From Bombyx mori (taxonomy: Eukaryota; Arthropoda; Insecta; Lepidoptera; Bombycidae): a DNA stretch of 64,000 nt. Both the position numbers and the translations under genes were made by a program. Shown here piece after piece: positions 55,297 to 64,000 of this stretch. The stretch spans positions 947,501 to 1,011,500 of the forward strand of contig NC_085121.1 of the NCBI RefSeq assembly GCF_030269925.1, read 5' to 3'. Position 1 is the first letter of the stretch. Each line of letters begins with the position of its first letter. Below the pieces are notes generated by a model. It saw only the letters and a program-made list of their open reading frames with translations. It was not told where the DNA came from and did no database searches.

Positions 55297-58200
55297 ATGT
55301 ATCATAAATCCGACGATTTTGTTCATTTCCGTCAAAGATTTTGCAATAATGACAATTTCAACGATGAATTATGTGATTTATTCAATAAAAAATTTAAATT
55401 TCGTTTCAATGATGATTGGAAACTACCCGAAGAAGGAACCTGGTTTTCAGTACCACCGTGGCAGGTGAAGGAACTCGAGGTTTTAAAAAGTCGACTTAAC
55501 TTTCATAAGAGTCAGTTGAATGATTTCGATATAGAAGAGTGGAGCAGCCATACTCGTCGGAGGAATCCAGCTGGAGAAGTCACTTGGAAAATAAGATGCA
55601 CAATCAACCCTGAATTTCTTACACAAGCGTGGACAAAGTTTTATGAATGTGCCCGAACTTACAATATTATACCTGCAGATGTAAAATCTGAGCGTAAGAT
55701 GGTATCATTGCACTTGTGTGAGGCACCGGGAGCATTCATCACATCTTTGAACCACTATTTGAAGTTAAATCATCCTGGGATACAGGTGAGTAAAAAATTA
55801 TTAAAAAGAAACTGAAAAAAAATAGATAAAATTTTAGAGTCTGTTGTTGTTATATAAAATATATAACTGAATGGAAATATTACAGTGGACCTGGGTTGCT
55901 AACACACTAAATCCATACTATGAGGGTAATTCCCCATCGAGCATGATCAGTGATGACAGGTTCATGTTTCACACCCTAGATAACTGGCATTTTGGGGTAG
56001 ACAATACTGGTAACTTAATGGATTGGGAAAATTCACAAGCCATCATTAGAAAAGCGAAATCCCTTGGAAAGGTGAGTTAAATGTGATCATCAAGAATAGT
56101 AATGAAGTTTGTCTTGTCTTATCTATTTTTAAAATTAAAGTACATTGTAAATTCTAAGTAACGTCACTAAATTTAATGACAAACCCCTGAGGCGTCGAAA
56201 TCACTTGGCTTTGGTTGGTTTAGTTTGTCTTCCATTACATTAGAATAAATCTCAATAACAAGAAGAATTATGTAGTAAGTACCTTTTAAGTCACATTAGT
56301 AAAAACTGTGTTAGCTGTGTACATTCTTTTCAGGATACATGCCATATTTTAGACTTGGTTGCTAAATCTGTTCTAAATGTATAAATAACAAATAATTTAT
56401 GGAATTTTAGCTTTTCAGATTAATTAGAGCATTTTTAAATTGGATTGAAACATGATGAAAATTGAAAATGAAAATTTTGGTGTGTAGGTTATGTTAGTGA
56501 CGGCAGATGGCTCCATTGATTGTCTACAGGCACCTGATGCACAGGAAGAGGCAACATCTCTATTACATTACTGTGAAATCACTACTGCCCTGCAAGCATT
56601 AAGCCAGGGTATGTTGAATTATTACATTAACAGGATGCTATTATACTGTATTCAAAATAATGTTAGTAATGTAATGTAGTGCAAAGTAATGTTAATGTGT
56701 GATGCCAGTTACAGGGTAGTGCTAGCACCAAAATATAGTCAAGCACAACTATTTTAAACATCCATCACAGTCCTAATGTACTGTACCATACACAGAGAAA
56801 TGCTTACATTTATTACAATTAATTACTCAACAGCACAATTGTAGGTGGTCGGCAGCAGATTAGCTGTGCCTCTATGGTTTGTGATGCAAAATGTAATTGT
56901 AACAACTTGAAATCTATTACTGGTGGTAAATCTCCTGTGAGTGCATGGGTAGGTACCATCACCCTACCTATTTCAGCTGTGAAGAAGTAGTTACTGGTTG
57001 TAGGACCTCCTGTGAGTCCGCACGGGTAGGTACCACCACCCTGCCTATTTCTGCTGTTAAGCAGTAATGCGTTTCGGTTTGAAGGGCGGGGATGTTCAGT
57101 GCGGTAGGGCCCTAAAATTCCTTAGGTCTGCGGTCTGCTCCCAACACCTTGCAGATCGTCAAGTCCCACATACACCGCGCGCCTCGCAGGCGCGGCGACC
57201 TCGTAGGAGGATCGGCCACGGGCCCGAAACAAAAAAAAAGGCACAAATCAGCTGTATCTTCAAAAAACATCCTATTGCTACTTTAGTTAGGGAAAATGGT
57301 TGATAAAAGTATGCATTCTTATTGGGAAGCTACTAGTTATAAGAGGACAATTTTGCCAACCCGTACAGACAAAATGTTCTGACTTAAAAGCTACAAATTT
57401 TATTATTTTTATTTTAGGTGGAACTTTAATATTCAAGCTTTTTACTATCTTCGAACATAGCACTGTGAGTCTGCTTTACCTAATTAATCATTTGTTCTCT
57501 GAAGTTAACATCTACAAACCGGTCACCTCGAGACAGGGCAACTCTGAAGTGTATGCAGTGTGCTTAAATTATAAAGGAATGTCTATACTGGAGAAGTTTA
57601 CGCCGGTACTCATGTCAGCATATGGAACGGAACTATATGGAAATTTATCATTATTCCGACTTGATGACATCCCAGATACATTTTTGAAGCAAATCCAAGA
57701 GTGCGCATGTTACTTTTGTTCAATACAATGTCAAGTTATCAATAATAACCTGCAGGCATACTTAATGCAGAATAATATCGCTCTACACCGAAATATAAAG
57801 AAAATAAGGGCTGTTGTTGCTGACGAATTTATTTGGCATTATGACTTGAAACCCTTAAATTCTCATGAGGAGATACTCAAAGGTATTCTACATGAGGAGA
57901 ACAAAATCAATATGAATCCCAGATACCACCGAGGATCTTACACTGAACGACAGCTCTATTCAAAGATGTCTTTACGAGAGAAATTGCACAATTTGAACTC
58001 ATATCTGCATGCTGAAGTCCTAACGAATCCTACAGTGTTGATAAATGAACCGGTCAAATGGAAGAGATTTTATGATGCTCCTAAAGAAATAGAATTAACA
58101 TTTACTTTTGGACGACCTTTACAAAAAATTAATAGCTCAAAATTTATATTCGTGCCAATATTTAAGCTATATCAAAAGATTTTAGAAGAGAAAGAATTTA

Positions 58201-58709
58201 AACACATTGCAGTATGTACAGATAGTAATCGTGATGTCAATTTAACGGCACTAGATTATGAAGTGGACAAAGTGCTCTGCGTACAGGAGTACCGTTGCAG
58301 TGAAAGTTTTTATAAATATGAGAAAAACTGTTTTAGATCTATAATGAAATATTTGAGAAATTTATCTTCAAACGAGACTCTTGTAATACAGAATATGAAT
58401 GCTTTAACCCATTTTATCGTGAGCATTCTATATATTCTCTCTGTTAAATGTTTCGAGAAAATTGGGTTTACATCAACCAATGGTATAGTTTTAAGAAATC
58501 TTAAGGATCCATCTGGACTGAAATACTTAGAAAGTATTGAAACTGAATGTGATAATGTATTAGATGATGACAAAAAGGATTTGTTGAATTCGTTGAATGT
58601 ACAAACAACGAATGCCGGAGATTTTTACTATAGCATCGTGTTCTACAATAACACCTTTTACAGGAATAAGTGTATTGAGTATTTGTCAAAAATAGAGAAA
58701 TTAATATAA
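55297..58709 (+). CDS. CMTR2: Cap-specific mRNA 2'-O-methyltransferase 2
   Basis: Four exons, 55297-55785, 55886-56071, 56488-56608 and 57418-58709, join in frame to 695 residues (human CMTR2 770). CMTR2 (Drosophila adrift) methylates the ribose of the second transcribed nucleotide of capped RNA using S-adenosylmethionine. The RrmJ/FtsJ-type fold shows the SAM motif LCEAPGAF (about 140-147), the block [15 protein letters not shown], the catalytic aspartate in VTADGSIDC, and the lysine in [16 protein letters not shown]. The second half is a degenerate methyltransferase-like region typical of the family. Splice phases are 0, 0 and 1. AATAAA lies at 58826. Bm1 pieces sit in the third intron. Confidence 0.95.
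56928..57090 (+). repeat. Two partial Bm1 SINE copies in tandem
   Basis: A diverged piece (56928-56990) is followed by a second piece starting TACTGGTTGTAGGACCTCC (56990-57090). Both stop inside the SINE body. They are in CMTR2 intron 3. Confidence 0.7.
57104..57240 (+). repeat. GC-rich retroposon 3' end of unknown family
   Basis: A 120-bp GC-rich block ending GGCCACGGGCCCGAAAC plus an A run, joined directly to a truncated Bm1. It looks like a short retroposed tail. CMTR2 intron 3. Confidence 0.45.
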
Positions 58710-59003
58710 AATGTATGTTCGTCTTTTGCATTTACTCTAATATTCTGAATTCAAGACTTGAAATTTAATGTATTTTTCTAGTGTACTTTACCTGTGTAAT
58801 TGTTGTGTCTGTTTGAAATATGTTTAATAAAGTTATCTCAATGTGGTTCTATATATTTTTTATTACGATGATGAGCTCTACGTAAATAAATATATTAAAA
58901 CTTTCATGTAACATACAATAAAAGTTCCTTGTTCGCGCTTCATTTGCGTTTTCACTATTAGGGGATTTAAAAAAAATGCTAAAAATTTCTTTATTCGCGG
59001 ACG

Positions 59004-59162
59004 CAAGGGCGGATCCAGGTTTGGCGCCGGGAGGGGGTCACATAGTCGTGGGCAAGTTAAGATAATAAATAAATCATGATGTTCTTCAATTAGTCCAAGT
59101 TAGTTCAAGTCCTGGAACTAGCTCAGGGGGGGGTCATGACCCCCCTCCTGGATACGCCGTTG
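59004..59162. mobile_element. 159-bp hAT-like MITE
   Basis: TIRs CAAGGGCGGATCCAGG and CCTGGATACGCCGTTG, flanked by the perfect 8-bp duplication CGCGGACG (58996-59003 and 59163-59170). Inside are inverted GGGGGTCA/TGACCCCC blocks. Confidence 0.82.
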
Positions 59163-59450
59163 CGCGGACGTAATCGATACATTGTTAAAAAGGAATTCCG
59201 ATAAGTAGGTATCCAATCGAATATCATTTGTAAACGCGTCGTCAAATAGACTAATAAAAAGTTAAATAGATCTTATTACCACCAGGCCTAAAACAAAACG
59301 CTAAATTGATATGACATCGCCGCTGTATTGGTTCTGTCTTTGACAGGAGCCGTCTTCGCTGCCTGATAAATGAAATTTCACGATTTCTATGTTCGCGGCA
59401 TATTTACGGAACATATACTCCGCGAATAAAGAGCTTTTACTGTACTCTGA

Positions 59451-59848
59451 GGTCGTCGTGGCCTAAAGGATAAGATTTCTGGTGTATTCGTATCTAGCGG
59501 TGCACTGGTGTTCGAATCCCGCAGACGGGTACCAATTTTTCTAATACAAATGTTCACGAATGACTTCCACAGTGAAGGAATAACATCGTGTAATAAAAAT
59601 AAAACCCGCAAATTATTATAAAATTAGGACCTCTTGTGAGTCCGCACGGGTAGGTACCGCCACCCGCCACCCCGCCTATTTCTGCCATGAAGTTGTAATG
59701 CGTTTCGGTTTGAAGGGTGGGGCAGCCGTTGTAACTATACTTATACCTACTTGAGACCTTAGAAGTTAGAACTTATATCTCAAGGTGGGTGGCACATTTA
59801 CGTTGCAAATGTCTATGGGCTCCAGTAACCACTTAACACCAGGGGTAG
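59451..59848 (+). repeat. Bm1 SINE, near full length
   Basis: tRNA-like head with GTGGCCTAAAGGATAAG and B box GGTGTTCGAATCC, then the whole body to the ACTTAACACCAGG block. The last stretch is replaced by a LINE fragment. Confidence 0.85.
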
Positions 59849-59889
59849 GTTTTTTTATTCCTACCTAAGCTGATAGCCTTGAGAGGCTA

Positions 59890-60118
59890 TTTCAGCGGAA
59901 CCTTAACTGGTAGGTGAGCTCACGGGGCTCAAACCTGACGACGTTGCTAACACGAACCCTAGCAAGAGCCGTGCTTCGCAGAATGTATTATCGGATCGGA
60001 AACGCGACTCACTGAGAAGATCCGGCGAGAAACTCAGTGGGCTGTGTCTGACGGTTAATTTACGTTTCGACGGGAACGGTGACGGGGGGGGGGGGGCGTG
60101 AGCTCGTCCACCCATTTA
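59890..60118 (-). repeat. Jockey-like LINE 3' fragment plus Bm1 end
   Basis: GGTAGGTGAGCTCACGGGG, GCTAACACGAACCCTAGC and GAGAAGATCCGGCGAGAAAC blocks of the 29690 family, then a G10 run at 60086 and CGTGAGCTCGTCCACCCA, the missing Bm1 3' end. The LINE piece therefore looks inserted into the Bm1 at 59451. Confidence 0.55.
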
Positions 60119-60580
60119 AGCAACATAAACATAACTGAGAAATAACCAACATTTTACTGAGTTTATTCCATATCTCTAATTCCATGGTCAGTCGGTTGGT
60201 GCCTGGTATGGGATGTTACTTGTGTGGATTTATGTTAAATTATTTTGATTTGTTATTTATTAATAAGGGATTCATAAATCGTAAAAAATAATATGTAAAA
60301 AAGATTAGGATATATGGTTTGATATCTTTACTTTTCTAGTTGGAAAAATAGAACTGCTACCACTACTCAACTTGACTTTGACAACAACTGTCAAAAAAAA
60401 AAGCAACCGCGCGCGTTTGTTTGTCGCTTCATTTATAGACATTCAAAAAATTTCAAGTTTCAAACGCCAAACTAATAGTATTTTAATAATAAATATAATT
60501 AATAAGATAGTCATATACCTTAAGTTTGCGTGAAATACTAATATTTATGTTTCAAGTCTGATGCCAACAGCTAAGTAATC
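60119..60580. promoter_or_regulatory. 5' flank of NUP205
   Basis: AT-rich non-coding DNA before the NUP205 ATG at 60581. No clear core-promoter motif. Confidence 0.35.
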
Positions 60581-63500
60581 ATGGAAATCAACGAAGGTAA
60601 ACAAAACTGATACCGACATATAACCTAAATTTGTTTTATTCTCTTTACTAAAAGTATAAATGTACAAATCTCCCTTTTTTCTTTCAAATGATCTTCTTAA
60701 ACAATACTGCAGTCGTCGTTCTCTGCAGTAGAATTCCTATTTATATAGCGGAATTAAACAAAGTATGTTTAAAAAAATTCTCTATTTAAATCTATTAAAA
60801 AATTGTAAAAAACAATTAAAATGAATTTCATTGATTATCTTCAAACATATATCGGTTCACCGAGAAATAAGACCAGACAATTATTATTTCCTAACTGCGT
60901 TCATACGTTTAATTGAATTGTCTAAATGAACTACCACTTTTCAGGCAATACCACAGACGATCTGTGGACGCCCTACAAAGAGTTGGTGTCTGTAGTGGAG
61001 AGTTATCTTACACATGAGAGTGGTGGGGCCCTTTATGCTGTACACACCTTTGAGTCAGTTCTTAGAAGACACAAGCAAACATTTCTAGCTTTATTTAAGA
61101 ATCCAGTGAGTGACATATTTTTTACTAATTTCTTTCATGATACTTCTGTTTCATTAAACCTAACAAAACTCGAGATGATCTTGAAGTGTATGTAGTATCA
61201 AGAAAAGCAATTAATTTGATTGTAAGAAGTCAAGTGTGCTTTTTATTATATTTTTATAATAATCTTACTTTTGTAAATATTCATAATAGGTTACATTGTT
61301 TATAAATTATTTTATGTCTATTGCAAATACAGTGGAGGCATTAATGTTATGATGTGAAGGGGTTCTGGTAACTACTTTACATTGGGTGGTCTGAGAACTC
61401 ATTTGCCCTTATAAGTAATAAAATAAAGGTTCCCAATTGACCATTTGTAAAATTAAATGTGCAGTACCACTCTTTCATGCAATTGATTTAATTCCTTATC
61501 ACCTTGATTTCACTATTCATTAAGTCATCATTAATCCACTCAAATGCTAAATGCCACAATGTAAACCGATAGGTATAAAATGATTATAAAATTTAGTTAA
61601 TTAAACTAAATTAAATTTGTGTTTTCATCTCTGGTGGTTTCTTTTTGAAACCTTGAACTTGAAAATCAAAACCTAATGTTGTGTTATACTTTACTGTAAA
61701 TTTGTATTTTTTTTATGTTGTTTAGCCAAAAAACCTGGCAAGCAGGGAGGAACTAAAGAGGGGTATGACTGAAGGTATCACACTGCCTAGCATAGGGAGG
61801 ACCATCATATCTAAAGAACTTGTGGATGAAGCTATCATTATATCAGGTAATATTATGAATTTGAATTCATTAAAAGTTTAAGAAATACGAAGGAATCCTA
61901 TATCTTTTGTGACTTCAAGACTCCAGCTTAAAAATTTTCACTCCAATATTTTGTTTGGTTTCTTATAGTAAAATTTGTGTATTTGAAGTTTTTTTGCTCA
62001 ACTTTTTGATACATCGGTAATCTTGAATTGATCCAGAAAAACCTGAAGTCAGTTTCAGAAGAGTACTTCGCAAGGCTATTTGTCAAGATAATCGCGTTAT
62101 CAATACTGCCGCTGACTACTCCCCAACTCCTGCTCACCAGGAGCCAGTCACTGTAGACGCCCTAGACACGTCCATACACATTAGATCCAATAACTCTTGC
62201 ATTAGATGCCTTAGCTTGCTAGGAGCATTCTTAGAGACACTGGTGACCATACTCACACGGGCACCTAACCCATACGTCAGCTTAGTGAGTTTCTTGCCGG
62301 ATCTTGTTAGCGATTCCAATCTGGTAGTAGATTCATTTGCAAAGCAGCTGCCTTTGAGTTGTTAGGTCTCCGCCAGAGGCGCTCAGGCAGCTGTTAGCAA
62401 ATAAATCCCTTCCTTCCTGGCTGAGCCTTTGCTCGCGCACCTGTCTTGGTGAAACAGGAAAAGCCTACAGGCCAGTTCATTCATAAAAACAACATTGTAA
62501 GTATGTGTAAATCCTGCATGGTTCACATCTCTGTAACTTAAATCTTTTCATTGTATTTTAATGTTTCACTTAATGTTTTAAAGAACCAAAATTAGTTCTG
62601 TGAATTCATTATAATATAGTCCATAAAATATATTTTTGTCTACAGATATGTTCAATGTGAATGAATACCTTGCATTAGAGCTGCTTCATACAGCACAGCG
62701 ACAGTTACCACGTCACCCTGGTCTGCCACGAGGCCTTGTGGCCGTTTTGCTGTACTATGATGGACGTAGAGCACTTGTGCAGGCATTAAAAGAACTATGC
62801 ATGGCCAGAGAAGGTGTTTGTTGGTGAGTGCAAATTTTTGTTTTAAATTAGTTCATTTTACAAATACATTATGTGCAGAAAAAGGTTGTAAATTGAAAAA
62901 TAAGAATGATTGTGTGATGTTAACATTGTCTAGTGAGGGTTTACTAACAGCAGTACTAGTCAGCATTTACATCTCTCAGTCTCATTGGTGGTATGGTGTT
63001 TTTTTTTATTGCTTAGATGGGTGGATGAGCTCACAGCCCACCTGGTGTTAAAGGTCTCAAGTATAGTTACGACGGCTGCCCCACCCTTCAAACCGAAACG
63101 CATTACTGCTCTACGGCAGAAATAGGCAGAGTGCTGGTATTTGCCCACGCAGACTCGCAAGAGGTGCTACCACCAGTAATTACGCAAATTATAATTTTGC
63201 GGGTTTGATTTTTATTACACAATGTTATTCCTTCACTGTGGAAGTCAATTGTGAACATTTTTTGAGTGCGTATTTCATTATAAAAATTGGTACCCGCCTG
63301 TGGGATTCGAACACCAGTGCATCGCTTAATATGAATGCACCGGACGTCTTATCCTTTAGGCCACGACGACTTTTATCGGTAAGTCTCATGAACTTGTATG
63401 GATAAGTATGGCTGACCTGCCATGCAGAAGTAATACTTTTTAGTTTCAAGGGTGAGGCAGCTATTGTACTATAAAACAGACTTTTGTGTCTTAAAGTTCA

Positions 63501-64000
63501 AAGTTGCAATACACTTGAAACTTCGACTTCATGTCTCTGGAGGTGGGTGGGGGCATTTACGTTGTTGATGTCTATGGGTTCCGGTAATCACTTAACACCA
63601 GGTGGGCCGACAGTTCGTCCACTTATCTGAGCAATAAAAATAAAAAATACATTGCATTATGTCAGGTCAATATCGGCACGTGCGGAGGTAGTGTGGTACG
63701 TGAGCCGCTACGTGGAGCAGGCGTGCAGTGGGGGGCTGGGTGCGGGCGTGCTGGACGCGTTGCCGCGCTGCGACGTGCGGGCCACGCTCGACCTGCTGCA
63801 CGCGCACCGCGCCGCGCCCCCGCATCCCCACCTCGCCAGGCTGTGCGCCACCCTCAATGATACTAGGTACTTAGCATTCATTATGCAATTGCTCTTTACT
63901 TGTTAGGTCTCCTTCGGAGGCGCTCGGGCAATTGTTAGCAAATCCCACCCCTCCTGGCTGAGCCTTTGTTCGCCCACCTGTCCTGGTGAAACTGGAAAGG
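60581..64000 (+). CDS. NUP205: Nuclear pore protein NUP205, 5' part (runs off the window)
   Basis: Five exons, 60581-60596, 60945-61105, 61726-61846, 62646-62823 and 63666-63866, are phase-compatible and encode the first 225 residues; the rest lies to the right. The sequence opens MEINEGNTTDDLWTPYKEL and keeps family landmarks: LRRHKQTFLALFKNPPKN, MTEGITLP, DMFNVNEYLALELLHTAQRQ, HPGLPRGLVAVLLYYDGRRA and LKELCMAREGVCW, which parallel human NUP205. NUP205 is a large alpha-solenoid adaptor of the inner ring of the nuclear pore. Exon 5 is far more GC-rich than exons 1-4. The tiny first exon (16 nt) is supported by its ATG, donor and phase. Confidence 0.93.
61320..61425 (+). repeat. Very old Bm1 SINE end
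   Basis: Weak match to the last 100 bp of Bm1 (GGTAACTACTTTACATTGGG, AGTAATAAAATAAAG). NUP205 intron. Confidence 0.4.
62040..62480 (+). repeat. Composite LINE-derived fragment
   Basis: Contains the GTGAGTTTCTTGCCGGATCT block of moth LINE tails and a TAGGTCTCCGCCAGAGGCGC block that recurs at 63904-64000 (TAGGTCTCCTTCGGAGGCGC, GGCTGAGCCTTTGTTCGCCC). Two copies in adjacent NUP205 introns. No functional ORF. Confidence 0.5.
63000..63372 (-). repeat. Bm1 SINE with internal deletion
   Basis: Minus orientation with tRNA-like head at the right (GTGGCCTAAAGGATAAGACG on the minus strand) and T run at the left. About 70 bp are missing between GGTGTTAA and GGTCTCAAG. NUP205 intron 4. Confidence 0.82.
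63410..63645 (+). repeat. Diverged Bm1 SINE
   Basis: Plus orientation, from CTGCCATGCAGAAGTAATAC to the A-rich tail 20 bp before NUP205 exon 5. Confidence 0.65.

Noticed and set aside
59451..59530. tRNA-like sequence with good B box
   Set aside because: It is the head of a Bm1 SINE and does not fold as a complete tRNA, unlike the tRNA-Val at 16642.

Overview
The window is nuclear DNA of a moth, almost certainly a silkworm (Bombyx mori or a close relative). It is AT-rich and intron-containing. It carries more than a dozen copies of a tRNA-derived SINE matching the silkworm Bm1 family, lepidopteran Helitron fragments, tails of several non-LTR families, and single-copy insect genes. It contains no prokaryotic operons, CRISPR arrays or phage genes.

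Layout. 1-9 kb: two head-to-head RRM genes of the nucleolin/modulo type. They share intron positions and phases, so they look like diverged paralogues; the left one runs off the window. 9-16 kb: a 3.7 kb terminal-inverted-repeat transposon with a spliced, damaged transposase gene, itself hit by an R1-like LINE, then a decayed Tc1 element. 16-21 kb: one tRNA-Val(AAC) gene and a cluster of small MITEs. 21.6-33.2 kb (minus): a complete Raf kinase gene of B-Raf architecture in about 12 coding exons, with introns full of SINEs and MITEs. 35.7-37.0 kb (minus): IMP3, a U3 snoRNP protein. 37-46 kb: two copies of an undetermined transposon with perfect 8-bp target duplications, one split by a very young LTR retrotransposon holding a 2.3 kb, 25-bp minisatellite, plus a 29-bp copy that looks like an excision footprint. 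46.3-47.5 kb: a two-exon coiled-coil protein that I cannot name. 51.6-53.0 kb (minus): an uninterrupted RBM45 gene. 55.3-58.7 kb: CMTR2, an mRNA cap 2'-O-methyltransferase. 60.6 kb to the right edge: the 5' part of NUP205.

The host genes are unrelated housekeeping genes: MAPK signalling, ribosome biogenesis, RNA binding, cap methylation and nuclear pore. Nothing suggests they act as one pathway.

The most unusual material is mobile DNA. One case is a DUF7869/Sola-like transposase element whose right end carries the same palindrome as solo MITEs nearby, which points to an autonomous/MITE partnership. The other is the 8-bp-duplication family whose 29-bp footprint keeps 17 nt of one end. Exon borders were set by hand from GT/AG sites, reading phase and family conservation.
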